A stretch of DNA of 64,000 nucleotides from an uncultured Spartobacteria bacterium (GCA_903882875.1 CAIRYQ010000028.1:1-64000), one strand, 5' to 3'; counted from the stretch's first letter, positions 18,084 through 28,211 are shown. Numbers and translations: made by a program. Notes: generated by a model not told the origin, from the letters alone.

Positions 18084-20276
18084 TCACTTTGCCCGGCTGA
18101 AGCGGTTACCCAACAGCGTTTCGGCGACGACGAGACCGATGGCGAGCAGTGCAATCGGGAGCCAGAGTTCGGTGCCGTTGCGCTCGCGTTCCATCTGACC
18201 GCGGAGATCGGCATCGGGCGTCCAGCGGATGACGCGTGCGACGGTGCCAAGCGCGGTGAGGTCAGCGGCGGAGAGTTCGTGCAGATCGCTCTCGCCGGGA
18301 TCGGATGCGGCGGCGAAGCGCACCGCATTGCCCGTCTCCTCGGTGAAGCGGACGGCATACACCCCCGCGGCTGAAGTATCGGCCTGCTCGATCTGCGGCG
18401 TTACATTTTTCACCATCACGGTGTGCGTGCGCGCGGCACCGGGCTTCCCGCCGGGTTCGGTGACGGTGTAGTTTTTTCCCGCGCGCTCCGCGGCGACGGG
18501 GTGCGTGAATGGCGTGCCGGCGCGGATGTTCAACCGGTCGCCCGATCGCTCCAGCAGGAAGCCAAGCGTACGGTGCATGAGCGGGAGGAAAATCGGGCGC
18601 ACGGGGAGATCGTTCCATGCGCCGTCAGCGGTGCTGCTGAATTGCACCACGCGCCCGAGGCCAAACGGTCGCTCCATCACCGCGGGTTCGCCGTCCGCGT
18701 AGCTGAGGACGACCGCGGGCAGGCCGGCATCACCGGGCACGTCGCTTTGCTTCGCGGGCTGCAACGTGAATGCGCGGTAAAATTGTGCGGAGCCCAGCGA
18801 ACCGCTCGCGGGATCTTTCCACAACTCGACGATGCGGTGCACGTAGTCTTTTGCCTGGAGGCGGAAAAATTTGTCAGGCCGCTCGGCCTTTGTCTCGTCG
18901 AAATTTTCGCCTCGCACTGTACCGAATGCCGCAGGCAGCAGGCCGCGTTCGCCGAGCAGCAGCCCGTTGTAAAACGGCACGCTGATGCGCGAGCCGGGGA
19001 AAACGAGCAGGCCGCCACCGCCGCGCACGTAGGCTTGCAGCGCGTCCGCCGCGAGCGGCGAAAGGTCCACGACATTGGCGAGGACGACGGCGTCGAAGTC
19101 GCGCAACGCGGTCTTTTCAAATTCCGCGCCGGTGACGGTGCGGGTCTTGATGAAAAAGCGGTCGCGCAACTCGGCGGGCACGGGCGTGAGCGCATTGCGC
19201 AGGTAGAAGACCTCGCTGTCGCGCGGCTCCGCGCCGGGGTCGCCGTCCACGAGGAGCACGTTCACTTCGTCAATGACGCGCAGGGCGAACGAGCGCTGGT
19301 CGTCGAACGGGCAGCGGTCCGCGTGCAGCCGCGCGGTTACGGTGTGGAAGCCCGGCTCGCGGAATGTGGCGAAAAGCGAAAGCGTCTTCGGTGCGCCGCC
19401 CTCGGGGATGGTGTCGAGCGTCTGCTCCTCGACGGGCGGCTCGTCGTCAATGGCGAGGCTCACTGCGACGCCGGTCGCCTCGGCGGGACCGAAGTTTGCG
19501 ACAGAGACCTCGAAGCGCAACGGCTGGTTCACCGTCGGCAGCGCGGTGGCGAGACGGACATCGGTGATGCCGAGATTTCCCTGCTCGCCCTCGGTGGTGA
19601 GCACAAGCGTCGCGCGCATTTCGCGCTTCACGGATTCGAGCAGCGCGCGGATTTCGCCGACTCCTTTCCAGCCCGCGGCCTGTCCGTCGGTGACGGCGTA
19701 GATGTGCTTGTGGACGCCAGGCTGCTTTTTCAACACCTCCACCGCGCGCCGCAACGCAGGCTGCCACTCGGTGCCCTGATCGGTGCGCTTCGCTTCGATG
19801 ACACTTTTCCGTGCGAACGCGAGATCACGCGCTGGCTCGGAGACGGATTCGCGCACAGTGTCCGACACGAGCCACACCGCGACGCGTGAACCGGCAGGCA
19901 GCCCGTCGAGAATCTGGCCCGCGGCCTTCTGCGCCTTTTCAAAACGCGTCACCGCGCCGTCGGTCGCGGACATCGATCCCGAATTGTCCACGAGAATGAT
20001 CGCCGCCTCGTCGCCGCCGAATCCCCCGAAGCCGCCTTCGCTCAGCGAAGGCCGCGCGAGCGCAAATGCAAGCAGCACGAGAATAAGGCAGCGCAGCACC
20101 AGCAGCAGGATGTCCTTGATGTTCATCTTCCGCTTGTTGCGATCCACGGTGATTTTCAAAAACCGCATCGCCGCCCACACCACGCGCTTGATCTGCTTTT
20201 TCGCAAGCAGGTGGATGATGATCGGCGAGGCGATCGCAGCGACGCCGAAAAGCAGGAAAGGGTTGAGGAAGGACAT
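18084..20276 (-). CDS. BatA/vWA-domain membrane protein
   Basis: A 730-residue protein of the BatA-vWA-glutamine-amidotransferase-like type. It starts MSFLNPFLLFGVAAIASPII, the standard BatA N-terminus, followed by a second helix (LLLVLRCLILVLLAFALARP). A von Willebrand A domain has the metal site IILVDNSGSMSA (DxSxS). The middle has a CARDB-like sandwich (VNQPLRFEVSVANFGPAEAT) and a class-I glutamine-amidotransferase-like fold without an obvious active cysteine (VLLVDGD, AYVRGGGGLLVFPGS). A C-terminal helix (LWLPIALLAIGLVVAETLLG) anchors the far end. Such proteins usually sit with MoxR ATPase and DUF58 genes; none are adjacent here. Confidence 0.85.
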   Translation of the reverse strand: MSFLNPFLLFGVAAIASPIIIHLLAKKQIKRVVWAAMRFLKITVDRNKRKMNIKDILLLVLRCLILVLLAFALARPSLSEGGFGGFGGDEAAIILVDNSGSMSATDGAVTRFEKAQKAAGQILDGLPAGSRVAVWLVSDTVRESVSEPARDLAFARKSVIEAKRTDQGTEWQPALRRAVEVLKKQPGVHKHIYAVTDGQAAGWKGVGEIRALLESVKREMRATLVLTTEGEQGNLGITDVRLATALPTVNQPLRFEVSVANFGPAEATGVAVSLAIDDEPPVEEQTLDTIPEGGAPKTLSLFATFREPGFHTVTARLHADRCPFDDQRSFALRVIDEVNVLLVDGDPGAEPRDSEVFYLRNALTPVPAELRDRFFIKTRTVTGAEFEKTALRDFDAVVLANVVDLSPLAADALQAYVRGGGGLLVFPGSRISVPFYNGLLLGERGLLPAAFGTVRGENFDETKAERPDKFFRLQAKDYVHRIVELWKDPASGSLGSAQFYRAFTLQPAKQSDVPGDAGLPAVVLSYADGEPAVMERPFGLGRVVQFSSTADGAWNDLPVRPIFLPLMHRTLGFLLERSGDRLNIRAGTPFTHPVAAERAGKNYTVTEPGGKPGAARTHTVMVKNVTPQIEQADTSAAGVYAVRFTEETGNAVRFAAASDPGESDLHELSAADLTALGTVARVIRWTPDADLRGQMERERNGTELWLPIALLAIGLVVAETLLGNRFSRAK

Positions 20277-20461
20277 CAGATGCGATGGCGCTGACGATGA
20301 ACATCGGACGGGCCGCGTCCAGCATCCTCGTCCGGTGAATTCGGGCCTTCCGCCGTCGGCAGGCACACATCATTGGCTCCGTCACATCCTTCGCTGAGTC
20401 TTGGCGAGGCAACTCGCAAAGGAACGGCACGCGGGGAGGTTGAGGTTGCAGACCCCTCCTT

Positions 20462-23400
20462 ATGAAATCACCCCTTCTGTGTGTCGCGTCCATTCTCGTC
20501 GCCTGTGTGTGTCCCGCAGCGCCGCCGGCTTTCCACACGACATCCGCGCCGGAAGGCTGGGCCGTCGTGCGCGGCGAGGCAGAACTCGGCGCGGTGCGAA
20601 ATGCCAAGCCTGCGATCCCGCTCGAACTGAAGACCGTCGCGCCGATCGCGTTGCCTGCGGAGGTGGCATTCCGTTTTCGTGCGGCGCAGGGCGATGCGAT
20701 CACGTTTCAACTGCTCGGCGAGGCGAAGGATGCGAAGCCGCTGCTCCAGTGTGCATTTCGCCCGACGGAGGCGACGAAGGCGAGCGTGACCGCGCACGCG
20801 GATGGCGAGCCGATGGCGACGACCGTCGTCTCCACGCGCACCTATTCGGCACAGCGGAAAAACACCGGGTCGCTCACCTATTCGTGGCGTTTCCCGAAGG
20901 TGAAAAACCTGTGGAACGAAATGGATCGCAAGGAAATCGGCTCGGCTTACGCGAAGCTGGTGCCGTTCGAGGAGAAGACATTCGTGCTGCGGTTCACGCT
21001 CACGCCGACGGGCCGACAGATATGGCTCGACGACCGGCTCGTCGCGGAAGCTCGGACGGAAAGCCCGAAACAGGCGTTTGTCTTGATGCAGCTCGCGAAA
21101 TCGGCGCAGGTGCTCTCGGCGGAATTTTCCAAGCCCGCGGACGAGGGACGCTTCCTGCCGTTGTCGCTCGCGCACCACAGCCATGCGAAAAATGCGCAGG
21201 CAGTGAGTTCGGATGCGGCGCTGGTTTCGGTTCAAAACGTGCCGGTGCTCGTTCCGCAGACATCAGCTTCGGAGGTGAGCCTCCGCGATTCGATCTACCG
21301 CTACCGAATGACGCATGGCAGCGGCCCGAATACGGGCTATGTGAATGCGATGTGCTCGTGGCCGGGCGCGTTCGAGGTGGACCCGGCGTCGCTCACATTC
21401 CGCGTGCCGTATCGCACCTACCGAAATGCGTGGCTGCTCGCGTGGGTGGACGATGCGCCAAATTCAGTGCCGCAAGGTGCGTTCCGATTTTTCCGTCCCG
21501 TGGCGGGCTATCCCGCGGCGACGGGTTTTGAGATCACGGACGACGCAATTGCTAAGGGCCTCGTGACGCGCGTGCCGCAGAAGACGGCCGACGGGAAACA
21601 GCTCTACCTCGTGCGTGTTCCGGTGAACACGGAGGACTTCTACGGCTTCCGCGACATGGCGGATCAGTTTCTGGAATTCGAACTTACGAAGCCGCTGGCG
21701 CTCGGGCGCAGCTATCCCGATCCGATTTACTACGGGTATCATCCCGCGGGGCTGCCGAGTTCAATCCACGTCGTCGGGATCACGCTGGAAGCCGCGGCAT
21801 TTTCCTACGAGGTGAAGCCGAAGCAGACGGGCTTTGTCTTTGAGCAGCCGGAGCGTCCGGCGCACGCGGTCGCGATCACAAACACGGGCTCCGCGCCACT
21901 CACGGCACAAGTGACGATGCAGTCGAAGAGCTTCGACAGCGAGGAGCAGCAGACCGTGAGCGCCAGTGTGAAGGTCGCGCCGGGCGAATCGCGCGATGCA
22001 GAGCTACAGTTCGATTTGAAAAAACTCGGCTGGCATGAACTGAAGGTGACGGTCGAGGCGGGCGGTGAAGTCCGGCAAAATACGCTGAGCATGGTGCTAC
22101 TGCCGCCGAACACGCGCACGTACGGCGATGCGCCGAATGAGACGCGGTTCGGCACATGGAACCTGCTCGGGCATTACACGCCGTTCGGCGTGAAGGAGCC
22201 GGCGAACGATTCGCTGCTGGCGATGCTGCGCAAGCTCGGGCTGCGGAAGGTGGCGATCCACGAGGCATTCATCCCCTCCGAGATGGCGAAGAAGCACGAC
22301 TTCCTGCCGGTCGGCCCGCACACGGTGATTGATGTCGTGTACCGCTGGAAGCAGGACGACACCGAGAAGCAGAAGAAGATGATCGAAGCGGAACTTGCGG
22401 CGATGGAGACGCTCTCGAAACAGGCGGCCGCGCCGACTTATTTCTACGGTGGCGAATGGCACATCGGACGCATGGCCCAATACGCACCGTGGCCATTTTA
22501 CACCGGCGACGGCGACCGCGGCCTGAGCGACGAGGAGCGGCAGAACGCGGAACATCAGGTGCCCATCTTCACCGCGATTGGAAAGGCGCTGCGCGAAAAA
22601 TATCCGCAGGCGAGGAAGTTTCTGCAATGGGGCGCGGCGATCGGCACGACGGCCTACATGCGCGCGGGCATCGGCAAGGACGTCGTGGACGGCTACGGAA
22701 TGGACGCGCCGATGTTTGAGCTGCTGCCGGAATCATCGAACACGACGGGATCGATCAACCAACTGTGGATGCTCCGTCAGGAAGCAAAGCGGCTCGGCTG
22801 GCCGCAACTGCCGATCCATTGGTGCGAAGGGCCGTTTTTTCCGACGAACCCCGGCGCGCTCACCGAGGCGGAGCAGATGGACTACCAAGTGCGCTACCTG
22901 CTACTCGGGCTCGGCTACGGCGTGGATGGCTTCGAGGCGGGGATCGTCCCGCACGATGCGGGAAATTACTACGGTGCCGAACACTACGGAGCGGGCGTCT
23001 TCCATCGCGCACCGCTCGAGAATCCGAAGCCCGCCGTGGCCGCAATCGCGACGATGACGACGATGCTGTGCGGCGCAGATCCGGTCGGCGGCGTGGAGAC
23101 CGGCAGCCTCACGGCGTATTGCATGGAATTCCGGCGCGCGAAGGACAAGGCGCGGATCTTTGCACTCTGGCGCGTCACGGGAAAATCCACCGCGCAGGTG
23201 AAGGTGCGCGGCACGCAGGCGACGCTCACCGATGCGATGGGCAATACCACGAAGCTGCCGGTGAACAACGGCACAATCGCGGTGCCGTTGGGCGCAACGC
23301 CGGTGTGGCTCACAGGCATGGAAAAAATCGAGGCCATCGAATCCGGTGTGGCAACCTTCGACTCCGCGCCCGCGGCGATCACGCGTCCGCTTGCGGACAT

Positions 23401-24427
23401 GACGGCTGCGAAATGGGAATACGACGGCTCGGAGGACAAGGCGTATGCGAACAATCATTTTTCCGTGCGACGGATTCCGGATCCGAAGCTCACGGCGGAA
23501 TTTGGATCCGGCGAGGAAGGACATGCCGATGCGGTCGCGGTGACGCTGGCAGTCGAGCCGGGCGATCGTCCGCTCGCAACGCGGTACGGCGCGCTGAAAT
23601 TGAAGAAGCCCGTTACGATTCCCGGCAAGGCGTCTGCGCTCGGCATCTGGATCAAGGGCAACTCCTCGTGGGGCCGCGTCATTTACCAGCTCCGCGATGC
23701 GAAGGGCGAAATCTGGACATCCAGCGGTACGAAGGACGATTGGAACTGCGACGACACGCACGGCTGGTCATCCGTGACATTCGACGGCTGGCGCTACGTG
23801 CGCTTTCCCCTGCCGGGCACGCATCCATACGACGGCGCGCGCGAAATGGAGACGACCTGGTGGGGTTCGCGCGGCGGAGATGGTATCGTGGATCTGCCAC
23901 TCACTGTGGAGAAGATCATCGTCGAGGCGCGCAACGAGGTGCCGTGGCTCGGCGAGATGAAGACGGTGCCCGTGCGCAGCTACAAGCTCTCGCAGCTCGT
24001 CGCGGAATATGATTCCGATCAAGACACCGCGCCCGCGATCGTCGTGAAGAGCCGCCTGCGGATGCCGCCGCCGGTGTGGACCGGCCCGCAGGAAAATCTC
24101 CTCGCAAAACTGAATGCCGAAGGCTCAGGCCCCGCGCCGGAACTGCGCGAATTCACGGAGCCCACGCACTTCAACGACGGGCGGCGGATGCACGTCCATT
24201 TCGACGAGGCGGCGGATCGGAAATACAACCTCTACCTCTCAATTTACCCCGACGGCCGCGGCGCGGATCTGCTGAAGGCCGCCGTGAAATCCGGCGACCA
24301 GGTCGCGGGCCTCAAGCCCGAGACGCCGATGTACCTTTTCCTCACAAGCATCGGTGCGGACAAAAAGGAGTCGAAGCCGTCGAAGGCGTTCAAGCTGATC
24401 ACGCACGACAATTTTGCGGAGAAATAG
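20462..24427 (+). CDS. Large secreted protein, probable glycan-active enzyme, family unknown
   Basis: A 1321-residue exported protein with an N-terminal signal (MKSPLLCVASILVACVCPA; the LVAC could also serve as a lipobox). Domain-like regions by eye: a concanavalin-like sandwich (~30-230), a second sandwich (~250-440), an Ig-like segment (~450-545), and a barrel-like catalytic candidate (~560-890; PTYFYGGEWHIGRM, LPIHWCEGPFF, GVDGFEAGIVPHDAGNYYG). These are followed by two further sandwich modules (~990-1190; GIWIKGNSSWGRVIYQLRDA) and a fibronectin-III-like end. Conserved acidic residues around WHIGRM and HWCEGPF could be catalytic (inference). It heads an operon with a sialidase-like gene and a second barrel protein, so carbohydrate depolymerisation is the likely theme. 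Confidence 0.6.
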   Translation: MKSPLLCVASILVACVCPAAPPAFHTTSAPEGWAVVRGEAELGAVRNAKPAIPLELKTVAPIALPAEVAFRFRAAQGDAITFQLLGEAKDAKPLLQCAFRPTEATKASVTAHADGEPMATTVVSTRTYSAQRKNTGSLTYSWRFPKVKNLWNEMDRKEIGSAYAKLVPFEEKTFVLRFTLTPTGRQIWLDDRLVAEARTESPKQAFVLMQLAKSAQVLSAEFSKPADEGRFLPLSLAHHSHAKNAQAVSSDAALVSVQNVPVLVPQTSASEVSLRDSIYRYRMTHGSGPNTGYVNAMCSWPGAFEVDPASLTFRVPYRTYRNAWLLAWVDDAPNSVPQGAFRFFRPVAGYPAATGFEITDDAIAKGLVTRVPQKTADGKQLYLVRVPVNTEDFYGFRDMADQFLEFELTKPLALGRSYPDPIYYGYHPAGLPSSIHVVGITLEAAAFSYEVKPKQTGFVFEQPERPAHAVAITNTGSAPLTAQVTMQSKSFDSEEQQTVSASVKVAPGESRDAELQFDLKKLGWHELKVTVEAGGEVRQNTLSMVLLPPNTRTYGDAPNETRFGTWNLLGHYTPFGVKEPANDSLLAMLRKLGLRKVAIHEAFIPSEMAKKHDFLPVGPHTVIDVVYRWKQDDTEKQKKMIEAELAAMETLSKQAAAPTYFYGGEWHIGRMAQYAPWPFYTGDGDRGLSDEERQNAEHQVPIFTAIGKALREKYPQARKFLQWGAAIGTTAYMRAGIGKDVVDGYGMDAPMFELLPESSNTTGSINQLWMLRQEAKRLGWPQLPIHWCEGPFFPTNPGALTEAEQMDYQVRYLLLGLGYGVDGFEAGIVPHDAGNYYGAEHYGAGVFHRAPLENPKPAVAAIATMTTMLCGADPVGGVETGSLTAYCMEFRRAKDKARIFALWRVTGKSTAQVKVRGTQATLTDAMGNTTKLPVNNGTIAVPLGATPVWLTGMEKIEAIESGVATFDSAPAAITRPLADMTAAKWEYDGSEDKAYANNHFSVRRIPDPKLTAEFGSGEEGHADAVAVTLAVEPGDRPLATRYGALKLKKPVTIPGKASALGIWIKGNSSWGRVIYQLRDAKGEIWTSSGTKDDWNCDDTHGWSSVTFDGWRYVRFPLPGTHPYDGAREMETTWWGSRGGDGIVDLPLTVEKIIVEARNEVPWLGEMKTVPVRSYKLSQLVAEYDSDQDTAPAIVVKSRLRMPPPVWTGPQENLLAKLNAEGSGPAPELREFTEPTHFNDGRRMHVHFDEAADRKYNLYLSIYPDGRGADLLKAAVKSGDQVAGLKPETPMYLFLTSIGADKKESKPSKAFKLITHDNFAEK

Positions 24428-24454
24428 GAACGCCCATTTTTCAAATCCGCAGTC

Positions 24455-25498
24455 ATGAAGACTCAGAACCAACCAACTGCACCGAATCTCCACGGCGCAA
24501 AAAACTCACGCGCATCCGGTTTCCTCGCAGCGATGCTCGCAATTTCTCCGCTGGCATTTGCCGGACGGGAAAATCTCCCGCCGCCCGTGCGCATCGAGAC
24601 GGGCGTGAGCGGGCACATTCATCCCGCCCTGTGCATCACCGCAAAAGGCACGCTGGTCGTGGTCTTCTGCAAAAGTGAGTTCAAGCCGCATCTGATCACG
24701 CGCTCGACGGATGGCGGGAAGTCGTGGTCGAAGCCTGCGCTGTTTCCACACACCACGGAGACTGCGATCTACCCCGGCTCGCTCACGACACTTGCCGACG
24801 GACGGATCGTCCACGCATGGAACGTCTGGTTTTCCCCAGAGGAAAAGGTGAAGTCGCGCTTCGTCGCGTTCTCGATCAGCAGCGACGATGGCGTCACCTG
24901 GAGCGAGCCAAAGAGTCTCGCGAAAAATGCGGATCCGAAAATCCACAGTGTCATCCGCCATCCGATCGTCGAGCTGTCGCCGAGCGCGTGGCTCTTTCCG
25001 CTGGCCGATCGCACGGCGCTCTACAATCCCGTGACCGGCGAGGAGACCGCATTTGGCGATCCCGCCGCACACGGACTCGTGCCGATCGTCCGCACTGCTG
25101 GCGCAACATTGATCAGCGGAAAAGGCAAACGCTCCACCGATGGCGGCGTGACGTGGCAGGAGGTGAAACCGTTCCCCAATGTCTCCACGCAAGGCTGGCG
25201 GCACGAGATGATCGCGCTGAAGAACGGCTGGCTGCTCGCGTCGCAGATCATCGGCCCCGGTGTCGGCGGCGAGAAAATCAACTTCATCATCTCCCGCGAC
25301 GACGGGAAGTCGTGGGACTTGGAACATCCGGTGGAATTCTACAATCCCGTCCGCCCCATCGGCGGCAGGGCCTGCCCCCGAACGGTCGAACTCGACGACC
25401 GCACGCTCGGGACAATCTTCTACGACACCGATGCAAAGCAGCCCGGCGGCTCGGGTGTGTTTTTCCGGACGACGCCGACGTCGAACTTGATGCCGTGA
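24455..25498 (+). CDS. Secreted sialidase-like (BNR/Asp-box) protein
   Basis: A 347-residue six-bladed-propeller protein of the sialidase superfamily. Four Asp-box motifs are visible: RSTDGGKSW, SSDDGVTW, RSTDGGVTW and SRDDGKSW. The conserved HPALCITAKGTLVV opening, IYPGSLTTLADGRI and RACPRTVELDDRTLG fit the exo-alpha-sialidase-like group common in Verrucomicrobia and Planctomycetes. The N-terminus has a signal peptide (FLAAMLAISPLAFAG). The TGA overlaps the GTG of the next gene. True sialidase activity is not assured, since many family members act on other glycans; the catalytic Tyr and Arg triad cannot be assigned reliably by eye. Confidence 0.8.
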   Translation: MKTQNQPTAPNLHGAKNSRASGFLAAMLAISPLAFAGRENLPPPVRIETGVSGHIHPALCITAKGTLVVVFCKSEFKPHLITRSTDGGKSWSKPALFPHTTETAIYPGSLTTLADGRIVHAWNVWFSPEEKVKSRFVAFSISSDDGVTWSEPKSLAKNADPKIHSVIRHPIVELSPSAWLFPLADRTALYNPVTGEETAFGDPAAHGLVPIVRTAGATLISGKGKRSTDGGVTWQEVKPFPNVSTQGWRHEMIALKNGWLLASQIIGPGVGGEKINFIISRDDGKSWDLEHPVEFYNPVRPIGGRACPRTVELDDRTLGTIFYDTDAKQPGGSGVFFRTTPTSNLMP

Positions 25499-26619
25499 AC
25501 AGATCTATCCTCGCGATCGCTTCGCTCATCCTCGCGCTTGTTTCAGCCGAAAAATCGCAAGCGCAAAACGCATCCCCTGCCCTGCCGCCGATCGAGAGCG
25601 CGATCAGCGACGGGCACGGGCGGCTGATCGTGAATGGCAGCCCATTTTTTCCCATACTCCTCTACGACGTGCCGTCCGATGCGGAATCGCTGAAGCGCAT
25701 CCACGATCACGGATTCAACATGATCACCGTGGCGAAGGCGGAGGAGGCCGATGCGGCGCGCGCCGCGGGCATGTATTCCGCGACACACGGGCGGAAGATT
25801 GAGAAATTTGATAGCATCCTCATGGCGATCGGAATGGACAGCCCGGTGCTGAATCTCAAGCAGCCGCTCCTCGAAAATCTCAGGGCCGACCTCGAAAAAG
25901 CGCGCAAGGAAATCCCGGGCCGCCCGGTGATGCACGCGATTGGATATTGGCTGAACGAACCGGCGGGCGTCATCGCGAACACGCTGCCTCCGCCGGAAAA
26001 ATACGAATCCGTCGTGCAGGCGATCGAAGTCTCCGCACCGTATCTTTACCCCGTGCCCTATCAGCCGATCCGCAGCGTGGGCGAGGCCGTGGCCCGCGCG
26101 TCTGCTGCGAGCGGCGGGAAAAAGCCGCTGCTGCCGATCCTTCAAATTTTCAAGTGGACCGCGGACGATCGCTACCCGACCGCCGCGGAACTCCGGTGCA
26201 TGGTGAGCCTCTCGCTGATCCACGGCGCGACCGGGATCGGATTTTATTCGTACCGGCACGTCGCCGGGAAAAAAGGCGTCACGTTCGCGGAGGAAAACCC
26301 CGTCGTGTGGAATTCGCTGAAGGACGTGAATGCCGACCTCGCGCAGATCGGCCCGTTCCTCCTCGACGCAAAACCGGACGCAACGGTGACGCTGAAAGAA
26401 GGTGGCTCCGGCGTGGAAATCCGCGCCGTGTCCCGTTGCGGCTCTCGTCTGATCCTGCTCGCGAATCCCGCGGACACCGCAAGGGAAGCGACGATCGAGA
26501 TCCCATCCGCGCCAGACGGCATCCTCAAACCGATCGGCCGAGGAACAGACATCGCAATCCGCGGCGGCATCGCAAAGATGATGCTCGAAGCAAACGGAAC
26601 CGCGGCGCTGCGACAATGA
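25495..26619 (+). CDS. Secreted barrel-type glycoside-hydrolase-like protein
   Basis: A 374-residue exported protein. The start is a GTG at 25495 overlapping the upstream stop (GTGA), giving a good signal peptide (MNRSILAIASLILALVSAE). The body reads as a TIM barrel: GSPFFPILLYDVPSD, LKRIHDHGFNMITVAKAEEAD, HAIGYWLNEPAG, VSAPYLYPVPYQPI, ELRCMVSLSLIHGATGIGFY, a pattern seen in several uncharacterised glycoside-hydrolase-like families. The C-terminus is a small beta sandwich. No catalytic pair can be named with certainty, although NEP in WLNEPAG resembles the acid/base motif of clan-A hydrolases. Translational coupling at both ends ties it to the operon. Confidence 0.65.
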   Translation: MNRSILAIASLILALVSAEKSQAQNASPALPPIESAISDGHGRLIVNGSPFFPILLYDVPSDAESLKRIHDHGFNMITVAKAEEADAARAAGMYSATHGRKIEKFDSILMAIGMDSPVLNLKQPLLENLRADLEKARKEIPGRPVMHAIGYWLNEPAGVIANTLPPPEKYESVVQAIEVSAPYLYPVPYQPIRSVGEAVARASAASGGKKPLLPILQIFKWTADDRYPTAAELRCMVSLSLIHGATGIGFYSYRHVAGKKGVTFAEENPVVWNSLKDVNADLAQIGPFLLDAKPDATVTLKEGGSGVEIRAVSRCGSRLILLANPADTAREATIEIPSAPDGILKPIGRGTDIAIRGGIAKMMLEANGTAALRQ

Positions 26620-27176
26620 CACGCCGGCCGGGTGCGCAAAACAAATTGCGCCGAGGTGATACCGTGATCACGCTGCGCGAAAGAACCGCCACCTTGCCGT
26701 CCCGACCGTCCATCTTCCTCACGCTGCTTCCGATGCTGCTGCTCTCATCGTGCGAGCCGGGCGAGGACGGATCCGGTGCGGGAAGCGGCAGCAGTGATCG
26801 CGACAGGAAAAAGCGCACAAAACTCCCGACCGACACGATGAACACGGAACGCATCGCCGCACAGGATTCGCTCGGCAAGCCGCCGCAGCCGCGCAACCTG
26901 CTGGAAGGCGTCGAAGACGAATGCCCGGTGCATCACGAAAAAATGAAGGTGCGGGAAATCCCCATCGTCTTCGGGGACGCCGCGCCTGAAAAATCCGAAC
27001 ATGAAAACCCGTCCAGCGCGGAAAAATTTCCGTTCGGCGCGGAGAAAATCATCTCCACAGGGAATGCGCTCCTCCCCGGCGAACCGGTGACCGCACGTGT
27101 GTACCAGTGCGCCTCGTGCGTCGCCGCACGCAAGGCCGCAGAGGAAAAACAGGCGCTGACGCGTGCGTCGCACTGA
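26616..27176 (+). CDS. Cysteine/histidine-containing lipoprotein, unknown function
   Basis: A 186-residue protein whose ATG overlaps the preceding stop (ATGA). A hydrophobic segment ends in a lipobox, MLLLSSC, around residue 43, which predicts a lipid-anchored periplasmic protein. The mature part is hydrophilic with DECPVHHEKMKVREIPIVFG and, near the end, YQCASCVAARKA. The C-x-x-H-H and C-x-x-C groups could bind a metal or heme-like cofactor (inference). Last gene of the 20462-27176 operon. Confidence 0.6.
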   Translation: MTRRPGAQNKLRRGDTVITLRERTATLPSRPSIFLTLLPMLLLSSCEPGEDGSGAGSGSSDRDRKKRTKLPTDTMNTERIAAQDSLGKPPQPRNLLEGVEDECPVHHEKMKVREIPIVFGDAAPEKSEHENPSSAEKFPFGAEKIISTGNALLPGEPVTARVYQCASCVAARKAAEEKQALTRASH

Positions 27177-27194
27177 TCGCCCATTCGCGCCCGA

Positions 27195-28106
27195 TCACTT
27201 CGCGCGCTTTTCCGCCGGGCGCGTGAGCTTCGCGATTTCCTCGGCGGAGACGCATGAGCGCAACGGCATGCCGAAACTGGTGGTGATGTTTTTCCCTTCG
27301 CCGTCCTTTTGATCCTCGATGCTCGAAGTGATGCTCTGAACCTGGCCGACGACGTTGCCGCACTCGTCCACGACCGGCGCGCCGCTGCTGCCGGGCGAAT
27401 ATTCGGCCGTCACATTGATGTAGAGTGATGGTGCGACCCTCGGCTTCGCTGGCGGCTTGTCGCCATCGCTCGCAGCCTCGTGGTTTATGAAAAATCGCGA
27501 GAGCATTCCCGAGGTGAACATCCAGTGGTTCCCGTCCGGATGGCTCACGCAGAAAACCGGATCGCCGACCTCCGCATCGCGGTTCAGCGGGAGCGGCGGC
27601 AGATCGAGCCCGGCGACGCGGAGCAGGCAGGTGTCCGAGTCGGCATTCGCGGCGAGCACCTCGGCAACCGGGAACACGCGGCCCTTCGAGTCCACGACGA
27701 TGAGGTAGCCGTCCTTCATCCCATCATCCTCAAAATCCACAACGTGCTCGCTCGTGCTCACAACACCGTCCGCTGCGACGAAACCGGACGCGCTGTCGAA
27801 GTGCCACTTCTTGCATTTCGTGCAGTGGTAAAATGTCGCGACCGCGACGGTGCTGCTGCGGACGAGGCGATAGACTTCGCGCGGCTGGAGCCTGTCCTTG
27901 CGCGGCTCGGGCAGGACGACATTGCAACGCGCACGCTTGAGCTGCGTGCGGAGTTTCGTGAGCGAGACGAGCTTGTCCTTCCCATGCAGCGCGGTGGCAG
28001 CAGAGATCGCCTGCCCCTCGAAAGCCTCGTCGTCCACCACAAGCCGGTCGCCGGCGAGGAGCACGGCGGGGAGAAATGCGATGAAGATTGCGAGACGGCG
28101 AAACAT
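27195..28106 (-). CDS. Secreted trypsin-like serine protease
   Basis: A 303-residue S1-type protease-like protein with a signal peptide (MFRRLAIFIAFLPAVLLAG). The catalytic triad can be read as His in VVSTSEHVVDFED, Asp in AANADSDTCLLRV and Ser in SPGSSGAPVVDECGNVVG. A CTKC pair precedes the protease domain. No PDZ domain follows, unlike DegP-type proteases. The start at 28106 was chosen because it gives the export signal; the frame is open another 96 bases. It is transcribed away from the ABC permease gene, with 105 bases between them. Confidence 0.8.
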   Translation of the reverse strand: MFRRLAIFIAFLPAVLLAGDRLVVDDEAFEGQAISAATALHGKDKLVSLTKLRTQLKRARCNVVLPEPRKDRLQPREVYRLVRSSTVAVATFYHCTKCKKWHFDSASGFVAADGVVSTSEHVVDFEDDGMKDGYLIVVDSKGRVFPVAEVLAANADSDTCLLRVAGLDLPPLPLNRDAEVGDPVFCVSHPDGNHWMFTSGMLSRFFINHEAASDGDKPPAKPRVAPSLYINVTAEYSPGSSGAPVVDECGNVVGQVQSITSSIEDQKDGEGKNITTSFGMPLRSCVSAEEIAKLTRPAEKRAK

Positions 28107-28211
28107 TTGCGGAGCATCGCCGAGAAGCGCGCGCAGGCAAGCACTCGGCGGATGCGAGCGAAACGACGACTGCATGTTGACGCTGTGCCTCCCCTGTTCC
28201 ATTCACAGCGC

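Noticed and set aside
24724-25494. Large N-terminal extension of the gene at 25495
   Set aside because: The extension runs out of frame through the sialidase-like gene. The GTG at 25495 gives a clean signal peptide and an overlap typical of coupled genes.
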